DNA from: Terrimonas_A sp040509495
GTDB taxonomy: Bacteria; Bacteroidota; Bacteroidia; Chitinophagales; Chitinophagaceae
Assembly (NCBI GenBank): GCA_040509495.1
Contig: JBEVKW010000061.1
Location: 1-26,045, forward strand
DNA length: 26,045 nt
Direction: 5' to 3'
The position numbers were made by a program, and so were the translations under genes. The notes under the pieces were generated by a model. That model had not been told where the DNA came from and made no database searches. It saw only the letters and a list, made by a program, of their open reading frames with translations. Below, piece by piece: positions 7,978 through 15,676 of this stretch (positions are counted from its first letter, which is position 1; each line of letters starts with the position of its first letter).

Positions 7978-9165
7978 TTATTTCTTTTTCAACACCAGCA
8001 TGTCCACTTCCCGCTCTGCCGTTTCCCAATACAAACCCAGCTTTGCCAACTCTTCTTTAAGGCTGTCTTTCTTCTCGGGCTGAAATTCAATATAGATATC
8101 GAACCGTCCATCAAGTCCTGTTTCATTCAATACCTTTCCTTTGTATAAGCCAAAGCTTTCTATATAATCTGACAGCGCATCCAGCTTAACGCCGTTGCCT
8201 TCAAAATGACTTCCGCCTCCTCCATAACCTTCATTCTTTTCGTTCGAAGGCTTTAATAATGCAGAAGCTTCTTTTTTTGCTTTCAGCAAAAGAACTGTTT
8301 TCTTCCTTTTTTCCAGTGAAACATCAACGTCGATAAAAGTTTTTTTCAATTCTTCCCTGATAAATGCCAGTAGCTTGTCGCGGTCTGGTGTTTCGATCCA
8401 TGCATCCAAACAATATTTTATCTCATCAGCATACTTTCTTTTAACGGTGTCATATTCGTTGATCACAGAGTAATAATTCTTATCATAGGCGAGCCTGAAC
8501 AGACCATCGATAGGCATGTTCACGATCGTAAACCGTCTGTCTTTAAAAGTGCCGTCGAGATATCTTTTCGACATGGTGCCGGTTCCTTCCACTGGCGGGA
8601 GCAATGAGAACTGTCGCGGCTTTGTCGAATCGGCCGTGAAGTACGTATTGATATCAAACCCGACCTTGTCTTTTTTATACGGCAGGTTTACATTTACTCC
8701 CTTCAGCGCTACTTTTAAAACATCCAGCGTAATGTTATCTGCGTTGGTGATAGCGTAAACTTTTCCTTCAGGGCCTATCAACACTGTGTGGGGAATTGTG
8801 CCGTGTGGAAAATACTTGCGGAAGTTACCGGCCGTATCGCTTGCGATGGTCAAGGTGGTAGGCCGGGCTTTCATAAATTTCCGTAATCTTTCTTCCGGCT
8901 CATCGGAGATAGCGATCACTTCAAGTTGATCTCCGAGTTCTTTTTTGTAGCCTTCCAGCTCTTTCATGGCTGAAATACAGGGGCTGCACCAGGTTGCCCA
9001 GAAATCGATCACCAGCAGTTTTCCTTTATAGGCACTTGTTTTACTGATGGTTCCGTCGAGCGTGCGTGGCAATGAGATATCCGGAAGTTGATCTTGCGGT
9101 GCCAGTTCCTGTGCCTGTACTGCCAGGTTCCAGCTTAGTAAGAAGAAAAGGATTTGCTTTTTCAT
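7978..9165 (-). CDS. Secreted TlpA-like redoxin with DUF3738-like C-terminal domain
   Basis: A 395-residue exported protein. A signal peptide (MKKQILFFLLSWNLAVQAQ) leads into a thioredoxin domain (about 22-150) with ATWCSPC, redox Cys60 and Cys63, and the cis-proline region GTIPHTVLIGPEGKV. The C-terminal half (about 175-395) resembles DUF3738/TIGR03435: RFTIVNMPIDGLFRLAYD near its start and VLNETGLDGRFDIYIEFQPE near its end, the latter matching the TGLxGRYDF signature of that family. I chose the ATG at 9165 because it starts the signal peptide and lies 19 nt downstream of an exact TAnnTTTG box. A start at 9312 would run over the divergent kinase gene. DUF3738 has no established function. It shares an upstream region with a HisKA kinase/OmpR pair, so co-regulation or a sensory partnership is plausible. 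Confidence 0.9.
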   Translation of the reverse strand: MKKQILFFLLSWNLAVQAQELAPQDQLPDISLPRTLDGTISKTSAYKGKLLVIDFWATWCSPCISAMKELEGYKKELGDQLEVIAISDEPEERLRKFMKARPTTLTIASDTAGNFRKYFPHGTIPHTVLIGPEGKVYAITNADNITLDVLKVALKGVNVNLPYKKDKVGFDINTYFTADSTKPRQFSLLPPVEGTGTMSKRYLDGTFKDRRFTIVNMPIDGLFRLAYDKNYYSVINEYDTVKRKYADEIKYCLDAWIETPDRDKLLAFIREELKKTFIDVDVSLEKRKKTVLLLKAKKEASALLKPSNEKNEGYGGGGSHFEGNGVKLDALSDYIESFGLYKGKVLNETGLDGRFDIYIEFQPEKKDSLKEELAKLGLYWETAEREVDMLVLKKK

Positions 9166-9184
9166 GGTTTTACTGTTTAGAACA

Positions 9185-9192
9185 CAAACATA
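9185..9192 (-). promoter_or_regulatory. Putative -7 promoter element of the TlpA/DUF3738 gene
   Basis: Read leftward, TATGTTTG matches TAnnTTTG exactly, 19 nt from the ATG at 9165. Predicted leader is about 13 nt. The -33 region has only a weak TTTC. Confidence 0.5.
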
Positions 9193-9278
9193 CAGGCCAG
9201 GGCCGGTGAAAGCCGTTAAGCGGTTCGAATCATTGTTAATGTTTGTTAACCGGTTTTTCAGGTTAATACCAAACCGGA

Positions 9279-9286
9279 TATTTTTG
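9279..9286 (+). promoter_or_regulatory. TAnnTTTG box immediately before the kinase start
   Basis: TATTTTTG fits TAnnTTTG but ends only 5 nt before the ATG at 9292, so transcription would begin at about the start codon. Either the mRNA is leaderless, translation begins at the in-frame ATG at 9322, or this match is chance. Confidence 0.3.
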
Positions 9287-9291
9287 CTGGT

Positions 9292-10764
9292 ATGAACAAT
9301 CGGCTGAGACAACTTTTCCTGATGGCAGTCCTGGCGGGTGCAGGTTTACTTTGCCTGCAGGTGTACTGGATCTATAAGGAATGGACACGCTCCAAAGACA
9401 TTCTTCAGCGTGAAGTCGATTATTCCTTTCAGCAATCAGTGGATAAAGAATGGGGCCGGAGGAAAGATACGATGTCCGCCTATCTCAGCGATTTTTTACA
9501 TGATACGAACTTTGTAAAATTCGGAACGAAGTTCAATGAGAAAGAAAAAACCTGGATGACCATTTTATACGATCCCGAAAACCCGAAAGATTATTTCGCG
9601 TGGTCAAATAAATCATTTCCTGTGTCAGCACATTTATCTGATGAAGAAAGGGAAGGAGTGATCGACCGGTTTGTGGGTGAGAATCTGCGAAAAAGTATCG
9701 CTTCTGATGTGATCTTTTTTTATACGCAACGGTTCGGAAAGGTTTGGACAAAAAAGCATGATGACCTTGCCCTTGATACCTCATTGATGAAGTCATTATT
9801 CAAAAAGGAATTGGATCAATATAATATTGGTGTTGCTTTTTCCATTGAGTATGTTGACACCATCCGGAATGAACTGGTGGGAAAAAAAGGAACGGACCTT
9901 TATACGAAACCTATTGGTGTACAGTTCAGCCGGATGAATGATTATGAGAAAAGATATGTGGCGCAGGCTACCGTTAAAGATCCGGGTATTGTTATCCTTA
10001 AACGTTTATGGTTGATCGGTATTGGCTCACTTTTGTTACTTGCCCTGACATTCTGGTGCTTGTTCCGGATGTATAGAACGATCATCCGTCAAAAGCAACT
10101 TGATGAATTAAAGGATGACTTTATCAGCAACATGACGCACGAATTAAAGACGCCGATCGCAACTGTTGGTGCTGCTATCGATGGACTGCAGTTCTATGAT
10201 GCATTGAATGATAAAGAACGCACCAAACGTTACCTGGATATTTCCCGGAAAGAATTAAATCGTCTTGATCAGATGGTTTCAAAGGCACTTGAACTTTCTA
10301 TCGAACAGAATATCTCCGGTCATCTTGTAAAGGAAAGATTTGCTCTTCGTCCATTCCTTGAACAGTGGCTCTCTTCTTTTGATGTTCAATCAGGCTTTGT
10401 TTGGGAGATCTCAATTGATGAAGAATTGAAAATATATGCAGATAAGGAAAAACTTGCCGCAGTGTTTCAGAATATGATTGAAAATGCGATCAAATACGGA
10501 GGTAAAAACACTATGATGTATTTCGCGGCAGAAAAGGAAGGGAATTTTATGAAAATAAAGATCCGGGATAATGGCCCGGGAATCGATAAAATGTATCTGC
10601 CGTATATCTTCAATAAATTTTACAGGGTACCGGGTGCCGGTGATGTGAAAGGATTTGGTTTGGGGCTTTACCGGGTTGCGGGAATTATCAGGGCACATGG
10701 AGGGACGGTTATGGCAGAGAACGCAGAAGGCCTTAGTTTCGTGATCAGTTTACCTCTATCATAA
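9292..10764 (+). CDS. Transmembrane sensor histidine kinase (HisKA type)
   Basis: A 490-residue classical sensor kinase. TM1 is at about residues 8-28 (LFLMAVLAGAGLLCLQVYWI), a periplasmic sensor region of roughly 200 residues has no recognised domain, and TM2 is at about 236-258 (LWLIGIGSLLLLALTFWCLF). The HisKA domain has phospho-acceptor His283 in SNMTHELKTPIA, and the HATPase_c domain shows the N box FQNMIENAIKYGG, the DNGPGI motif and the GFGLGLYRV lid. The start MNNRLRQLFL resembles the basic N-terminus usual for this group. The response regulator starts one base after the stop codon, so the two are translationally coupled and are very probably cognate. A TlpA/DUF3738 gene is divergently transcribed from the same intergenic region. 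Confidence 0.95.
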   Translation: MNNRLRQLFLMAVLAGAGLLCLQVYWIYKEWTRSKDILQREVDYSFQQSVDKEWGRRKDTMSAYLSDFLHDTNFVKFGTKFNEKEKTWMTILYDPENPKDYFAWSNKSFPVSAHLSDEEREGVIDRFVGENLRKSIASDVIFFYTQRFGKVWTKKHDDLALDTSLMKSLFKKELDQYNIGVAFSIEYVDTIRNELVGKKGTDLYTKPIGVQFSRMNDYEKRYVAQATVKDPGIVILKRLWLIGIGSLLLLALTFWCLFRMYRTIIRQKQLDELKDDFISNMTHELKTPIATVGAAIDGLQFYDALNDKERTKRYLDISRKELNRLDQMVSKALELSIEQNISGHLVKERFALRPFLEQWLSSFDVQSGFVWEISIDEELKIYADKEKLAAVFQNMIENAIKYGGKNTMMYFAAEKEGNFMKIKIRDNGPGIDKMYLPYIFNKFYRVPGAGDVKGFGLGLYRVAGIIRAHGGTVMAENAEGLSFVISLPLS

Positions 10765-10765
10765 A

Positions 10766-11455
10766 TTGGATACTATTACTTCCATACTATTGGTTGAAGA
10801 CGAGCAGTCGCTCGGCTCTATCATTGCGGAGAACCTGGAATCTGCAGGTTTCCGCGTGACCCATGTTATGAGCGGAGAACAGGCTTTGAATGTGCTGAAG
10901 CAAACCGGATTCTCTATCCTTATCCTGGATGTGATGATGGCTGGTATGGATGGATTCGAACTGGCGCGAACCGTTCGGCAAAATGATCAAAACGTTCCAA
11001 TTCTTTTTCTCACAAGCAAAACAATGCCGCAGGATGTAGTGGAGGGTTTTGAAAGTGGTGGTAATGATTACCTGCGTAAACCTTTTGCCATGCAGGAATT
11101 GGTGATCCGGATCAAAGTGCTTGTCAGCGCAGGCCGCCTGTTGAAAAAAGAAACGACGCCTTCTAAAGTTTCTATCGGCCAATACCAGTTCGATGCTGTG
11201 AAGCAACAACTCACCTTCAACCTCCGCGTTCAGACATTAACAGCAAGGGAAGCGGAATTGCTATGGCTTCTTTATAAAAATCATCAGCAAATCAGCAGTA
11301 AGAAAACCATTCTCGAAGCGATCTGGGGTGATGATAATTTTTTCCACTCCCGAACACTTGACGTATTCATCACCAAACTCCGTAAACTACTACAGGAAGA
11401 TCCGGGCGTGCAGATCATCAATGTTCGGGGCATGGGATATAAATTGGTTTGGTAA
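10766..11455 (+). CDS. OmpR/PhoB-family response regulator (TTG start)
   Basis: A 229-residue regulator with a receiver domain (about 1-120; acidic LLVEDEQ, phospho-acceptor Asp55 in ILILDVMM, LTSKT, switch Lys in YLRKPF) and a C-terminal winged helix (about 130-229; LTAREAELLWLLYKNHQ, then RTLDVFITKLRKLLQ and the GMGYKLVW hairpin). The start must be TTG at 10766: an in-frame TGA lies at 10742, no ATG or GTG occurs before the receiver core, and the next methionine would remove the first strand and acidic pocket. It begins one base after the kinase stop, so translation probably depends on ribosomes finishing the kinase gene. It is the likely transcription factor for the kinase upstream. Confidence 0.94.
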   Translation: MDTITSILLVEDEQSLGSIIAENLESAGFRVTHVMSGEQALNVLKQTGFSILILDVMMAGMDGFELARTVRQNDQNVPILFLTSKTMPQDVVEGFESGGNDYLRKPFAMQELVIRIKVLVSAGRLLKKETTPSKVSIGQYQFDAVKQQLTFNLRVQTLTAREAELLWLLYKNHQQISSKKTILEAIWGDDNFFHSRTLDVFITKLRKLLQEDPGVQIINVRGMGYKLVW

Positions 11456-11767
11456 ACTACGGGATGACGTAATAAAGGAAATGCCTGACCTACTTTAATA
11501 GCCGTCAGATTATTTAGAATACTTTGTACACTCTATCTTAAATCAACGAGCGGGGAGCGCGTCGGACGCCAGCGAAAACACCCTTGGGATATATGTATTT
11601 CGCTGTGCTCGCAGCATGTCTTTTAACCCACCGTGTTCCCTATGCCAGTAAAATTATAACACTCCTTCGCCCATTAAAGCTATCCAGTTCCTTTTTCCCT
11701 CAGTTCATCCAGCCTTCCTGCGCTCAGGTGCTGCGCTTTCGTATTTTGAGGAAATTATTTGACCTGT
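11456..11767. other. Gene-free stretch upstream of the CocE-like gene
   Basis: About 310 nt without a convincing gene. An 86-codon open frame at 11584-11844 lacks protein-like composition and overlaps the next gene. The stretch holds a diverged copy of the GC-rich repeat found at the window's right end (11545-11620, inverted). GAGGAAA at 11748-11754 is one of the few purine-rich ribosome-binding candidates in the window, 13 nt before the ATG at 11768 and 4 nt before an in-frame TTG at 11759. No exact TAnnTTTG box or T-tailed terminator was found. Confidence 0.6.
11545..11620 (-). repeat. Diverged copy of the right-end GC-rich repeat
   Basis: Read leftward, this stretch contains GCGAAATACA, about 20 unrelated bases, then TTTCGCTGGCGTCCG. 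The repeat at 26001-26045 has GCGAAATACA, a similar spacer, then TTTCGCTGCGTCCG. Two conserved blocks in the same order with a similar spacing suggest a common dispersed element; the middle has diverged. Confidence 0.5.
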
Positions 11768-14158
11768 ATGAGATTGCATTGCCGCTTCGTCATAGCATTT
11801 TGCTGTTTCACTATCTCAGTTGCTGCTCAACAGAATTGGGTTAGTATCCAAAACCCTGTTCCTGTAAAAGAATTTGCGGGAAAGAAATTCAGGTATACCA
11901 TATCCGCGAAAACAGATGGTTCACCCGAAGTGATCACTTTAGTAGGCGCCCAGGTTACCAGGAAAAGTGGCGACTGGGGATATTTCAACAGCGGTGCTGA
12001 AGCTCCGGTGACCGGTACTGGTTGGGAAGAACGAACAATAGAAGGTGTACTCGATGCAGATGCAGCGACGCTGAACCTGGTGATCGTTTGCATGGGAAAC
12101 GGAGCCGGGTATTATGATAATGCAAAACTGCAGATAGAAGAGACGTCAGGGCGATGGAAAGAGATCATGCTGGAAAACGGAGGATTTGAAAAACCATCTA
12201 CACCCGGTAAAGTTCCTCCGGGCTGGATCCTCGGCCGCCCTTCATCACAATTCATCTTTCAAAAGATCGGGAACAATGTGCCTGAAGGTGAAGCTGTTCT
12301 TAGTATTACAGGCATGGGAAATGTTGATCTCGCTGCTGTGTCCTTTATGCGAAAGTCTTCTTTTGCAAAACAACACTACATCAAAAAAGAGGTTTACATC
12401 CCTATGCGCGACGGCGTAAAACTGTTTACTGCTGTATACATTCCAAAAATGGCTTCTGCTGAAAATAGCTTTCCCTTTCTGCTGCATCGAACTCCTTACG
12501 GGATCGCGCCATATGGTAGCGATGCATTCCCTTTTAACATGGCTCCCGGTAGCGCAATGATGGAAGAAGGATACATTTTCGTTCACCAGGATGTTCGCGG
12601 CAGGTTTAAAAGCGAAGGAGTCTGGCAGAATATGACGCCGCATATTTCTTCCAAGGCGGCAAACGACGTGGATGAAAGTACCGATACCTGGGATACGATC
12701 GACTGGTTATTAAAGAATATTCAATACAACAATGGTAAAGCCGGTCAATGGGGGATCTCTTATCCTGGTTTTTATGCTGCTGCCGGATCAATCGATGCGC
12801 ATCCGGCATTAAAAGCCGTTTCTCCACAAGCACCGGTAGCCGATTTTTTCTTTGATGATTTTCATCATAACGGCGCTTTTACGCAAGCTTATTTTCCATT
12901 CTTTAAACTTGTTGGCACTGCCAGGAAAGAACCGATCGATCATCCATGGTTTGATGAACTTCAGCGGAACACGGATGATAGTTATACCTTCTTTAAAAAG
13001 TTGGGCACAGTAAAACAGGCTGGCGACAGTTTATTGAAAAATAATTTTCTTTGGAAACAGGTGGTTGCCCATCCGGATTATGACAGCTTCTGGAAAAAAA
13101 GAAGGATCACCGATCACTATAAGAACCTGAAACCCGCTTACCTGATTGTTGGGGGATGGTATGATGCAGAAGATCTTTATGGAACACTGACGACCTATAA
13201 AGAAATGGAGAAGCACAACAAAGGTATTTTCAGTTCGATCGTAATGGGGCCTTTCGGTCATGGTGACTGGGCAAAAGATGAAGGTCATACCATCCAACAC
13301 CAATTGTATTATGGAGATAGTATCTCCGGTTTTTATCAAAGGAATATCGAGGCGAAATTCTTCAACCATTACCTGAAAACGGATGCACGTCGATCTGTAG
13401 ATCTTCCCGAAGCGTACATGTTTGATACGGGATTGAAGGAATGGAAAAGCTTTTCCTCCTGGCCGGCTCCAAAGGCAGCAAAAAAGAAATTATATCTGGA
13501 TAAAGAAAGCTCGATATCCCTAACCGTTCCTGCAGAAAACGGATTTGCCGGGTATATCAGTGATCCGGCTAAGCCTGTCCCTTATACAATGGATATTCCG
13601 GGTTCATTTGGCATCACGCCGCGTAATTATATGAATGAAGATCAGCGTTTTGCCTCCAGCCGGCCTGACGTACTGGTTTTTGAAATGCCTGTTCTTGAAA
13701 AAGATCTTACGCTGGGAGGTGAAATAACTGTGAATCTGGAAGTGAGTACTACCGGTACCGATGCCGATTGGGTGGTTAAACTGATCGATGTGTATCCGGC
13801 TGATGAGCAGAATACACCATACACACCCACGAATGTTTCTCTTGGCGGATATCAGCAACTGGTAAGAGCGGATGTGATGCGCAGCCGCTGGCGGAATTCA
13901 TTTGAAAAGCCGGAACCGATGGTTGCCGGTAAGCCAACAAAGATCAGGTTCAAATTGCAGGATGTATTACATACGTTTAAAAAAGGACATCGCGTGATGG
14001 TGCAGGTACAAAGCACCTGGTTTCCGCTGATCGATATCAATCCCCAGAAGTTTGTCCCCAATATCTATGACGCGGGAAAGGCCGATTTTATCAAAGCGAC
14101 GCAGCGGGTTCATTATGGCCGTCAGGGAAGTTTTATCGAGGTGGATGTGTTGCCGTAA
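11768..14158 (+). CDS. Secreted CocE/NonD-family (S15-like) hydrolase
   Basis: A 796-residue exported hydrolase. A signal peptide (MRLHCRFVIAFCCFTISVAA) is followed by an extra beta-rich domain of about 170 residues (NWVSIQNPVPVKEFAGKKF to about ISGMGN). The X-Pro dipeptidyl-peptidase/cocaine-esterase alpha/beta hydrolase domain comes next: YIPMRDGVKLFTAVYIP, FVHQDVRGRFKSEG, catalytic Ser331 in WGISYPG, Asp466 in GGWYDAED and His498 in GPFGHGDW. A C-terminal PepX_C jelly-roll occupies about 560-796. The full triad is present, so it should be an active serine esterase, amidase or peptidase of the CocE/acylase group; the substrate is unknown. The N-terminal domain resembles a carbohydrate-binding-type sandwich only loosely. 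I prefer the ATG at 11768; a TTG at 11759 would add three residues. It appears monocistronic. Confidence 0.92.
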   Translation: MRLHCRFVIAFCCFTISVAAQQNWVSIQNPVPVKEFAGKKFRYTISAKTDGSPEVITLVGAQVTRKSGDWGYFNSGAEAPVTGTGWEERTIEGVLDADAATLNLVIVCMGNGAGYYDNAKLQIEETSGRWKEIMLENGGFEKPSTPGKVPPGWILGRPSSQFIFQKIGNNVPEGEAVLSITGMGNVDLAAVSFMRKSSFAKQHYIKKEVYIPMRDGVKLFTAVYIPKMASAENSFPFLLHRTPYGIAPYGSDAFPFNMAPGSAMMEEGYIFVHQDVRGRFKSEGVWQNMTPHISSKAANDVDESTDTWDTIDWLLKNIQYNNGKAGQWGISYPGFYAAAGSIDAHPALKAVSPQAPVADFFFDDFHHNGAFTQAYFPFFKLVGTARKEPIDHPWFDELQRNTDDSYTFFKKLGTVKQAGDSLLKNNFLWKQVVAHPDYDSFWKKRRITDHYKNLKPAYLIVGGWYDAEDLYGTLTTYKEMEKHNKGIFSSIVMGPFGHGDWAKDEGHTIQHQLYYGDSISGFYQRNIEAKFFNHYLKTDARRSVDLPEAYMFDTGLKEWKSFSSWPAPKAAKKKLYLDKESSISLTVPAENGFAGYISDPAKPVPYTMDIPGSFGITPRNYMNEDQRFASSRPDVLVFEMPVLEKDLTLGGEITVNLEVSTTGTDADWVVKLIDVYPADEQNTPYTPTNVSLGGYQQLVRADVMRSRWRNSFEKPEPMVAGKPTKIRFKLQDVLHTFKKGHRVMVQVQSTWFPLIDINPQKFVPNIYDAGKADFIKATQRVHYGRQGSFIEVDVLP

Positions 14159-14184
14159 CATTGGTGACGATGGGCGATATTGTA

Positions 14185-14201
14185 GCCGGTCTGAAACCGG
14201 C
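14185..14201. terminator. Hairpin between convergent genes
   Basis: GCCGGT-CTGAA-ACCGGC is a perfect 6-bp stem with a 5-nt loop, placed 26 nt after the CocE-like stop and 10 nt before the dgt stop on the other strand. Neither side has a T-run, so it is a weak terminator candidate by position only; a short REP-type palindrome is the alternative. Confidence 0.4.
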
Positions 14202-14211
14202 CCAATCCAGT

Positions 14212-15570
14212 TTATACCGTCATACCAATTTCAATACCCTTTATCTTTCTATAAAGGTCCGTTGCATAGTTATCCGTCATTCCCGACACATAATCCAGCA
14301 CACCCATTACCTTTTCATAATTGCTTCCACTTTCATAGCGGAACTGTTCTGGTACAAGCTTCACGGCTTTTTCCTGCGATTTCGTCCGCGCCTCTGATGG
14401 GGCAAGTACAGGTGGGATAAAATGCGATAGCAATTCAGACATTACATTATAGCCCGCATTCTCTATTTCAACCACCGAACGGTGGTTGTAGATGAAGCGT
14501 TCGGAGAAATGGACAATATCCTTTAATGCCTTGCATTCATCTCCGATCATGTCCATAACCGATCGGGCATGATCGCCGTTAAGGATCTTTTCAAAGTTTT
14601 CTTTATAGAGCTCTGTTGATCTCATTGTTAAAGCATGAATGGATTTGGCCCTGAGGAAACCGATCTTTTCATTCTTATCACCAATCGTTGTCAGCTGATC
14701 TTTTGTTCGGTTGATATCGCCTTTTCCAACACATGCAATAAGATTTAGCAACAGATCAATGCAGGCTGTATGTTCGATGATGGACAAGCGATGCGCATCC
14801 TCGAGATCGATGATCGTATAGCAGATATCGTCAGCAGCTTCCACGAGCCATACGAAAGGATGACGTTTATAAATGATCGGCGATTGACTTTCGCGGATCA
14901 TACAGGTATTCCGGGCGATCTCTTCAAATGCGGAGGTTTCGGAGCGGAAAAACCCAAACTTCTTGCGGTGGAGAATTCCTTTTTTCCTGGCTGATGATTC
15001 GCACGGATATTTTGCAATGGCTGCGAGGGTAGAAGTGGTCAGGTTGAAACTTCCGCCGCTCTTTCCCGTTTGTTGCTGGGTCAGGATCCTGATGGCATTT
15101 GCGTTTCCTTCGAAGTGCAGGAAATCGTCCCATTCACCTGGCGCAAACTGAGACCGCAATGTTGATTCATTTTTTACAAAGTAAGAAGCGATCGCGTCTT
15201 CGCCGGAATGACCGAATGCGGGGTTGCCAATGTCATGGCAAAGTGCGGCAGCAGCAACCACGTTATAAAGATTGTATTTATAGAATTCAATGCTTTCCGG
15301 TGTCAGCGAAGGTTTATATGCTTCTGCAATAAACTCTCCGGCCAGTGTGCCGAGTGAGCGTCCGACAGATGCTACTTCCAGGGAATGGGTAAGCCGGTTG
15401 TGGACAAAAACGCTTCCTGGCAGCGGAAATACCTGCGTTTTATTTTGCAGTCTCCTGAATGAAGAGGAAAAAATGATCCGGTCAAAATCACGCTGAAATA
15501 CGGTACGGTGATCCTGGTTAGGGGCATTATAGCCAAGCCGGCTGGCTGAGTAAATTCTGTTAAGATCCAT
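14212..15570 (-). CDS. dgt: Deoxyguanosinetriphosphate triphosphohydrolase (dGTPase)
   Basis: A 452-residue HD-domain hydrolase that cleaves dGTP (and often other dNTPs) to the nucleoside plus tripolyphosphate, controlling dNTP pools. Visible features: the N-terminal family block RDFDRIIFSSSFRRLQNKTQVF, metal ligands His62 (RLTHSLEVA) and His112-Asp113 (LCHDIGNPAFGHSGEDAI), and the later Asp region DDICYTIIDLEDAHRL. Length agrees with the family. I chose the ATG at 15570: MDLNRIYSASR is the usual beginning, and a TAnnTTTG box lies 21 nt upstream. An upstream start at 15594 would lie inside that box. It follows the sigma-54 activator gene by 106 nt on the same strand but probably has its own promoter. 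The cytoplasmic housekeeping role gives no obvious link to the neighbours. Confidence 0.95.
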   Translation of the reverse strand: MDLNRIYSASRLGYNAPNQDHRTVFQRDFDRIIFSSSFRRLQNKTQVFPLPGSVFVHNRLTHSLEVASVGRSLGTLAGEFIAEAYKPSLTPESIEFYKYNLYNVVAAAALCHDIGNPAFGHSGEDAIASYFVKNESTLRSQFAPGEWDDFLHFEGNANAIRILTQQQTGKSGGSFNLTTSTLAAIAKYPCESSARKKGILHRKKFGFFRSETSAFEEIARNTCMIRESQSPIIYKRHPFVWLVEAADDICYTIIDLEDAHRLSIIEHTACIDLLLNLIACVGKGDINRTKDQLTTIGDKNEKIGFLRAKSIHALTMRSTELYKENFEKILNGDHARSVMDMIGDECKALKDIVHFSERFIYNHRSVVEIENAGYNVMSELLSHFIPPVLAPSEARTKSQEKAVKLVPEQFRYESGSNYEKVMGVLDYVSGMTDNYATDLYRKIKGIEIGMTV

Positions 15571-15591
15571 TTGTATTAATACGAATAGGTG

Positions 15592-15599
15592 CAAAGGTA
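15592..15599 (-). promoter_or_regulatory. Putative -7 promoter element of dgt
   Basis: Read leftward, TACCTTTG matches TAnnTTTG exactly, 21 nt before the dgt ATG. It supports dgt being transcribed apart from the two-component genes upstream. Confidence 0.55.
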
Positions 15600-15629
15600 G
15601 CAGATTTCAGCAGCAGAACCTCTGCATTG

Positions 15630-15646
15630 CCCGGCTGCTGTCCGGG
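15630..15646. other. GC-rich hairpin after the sigma-54 activator gene
   Basis: CCCGG-CTGCTGT-CCGGG, a 5-bp stem in the 106-nt gap between the activator's stop and the dgt start. No T-tract follows on the minus strand, so it may slow rather than stop read-through into dgt. Confidence 0.3.
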
Positions 15647-15676
15647 TGTCGGCGCCGGAGCCTGGATTATGCTAAG

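Noticed and set aside
12245..12643. 132-codon open frame on the - strand inside the CocE-like gene
   Set aside because: Lies opposite a conserved hydrolase, has no family resemblance and is rich in His and Arg as expected from an antisense shadow.
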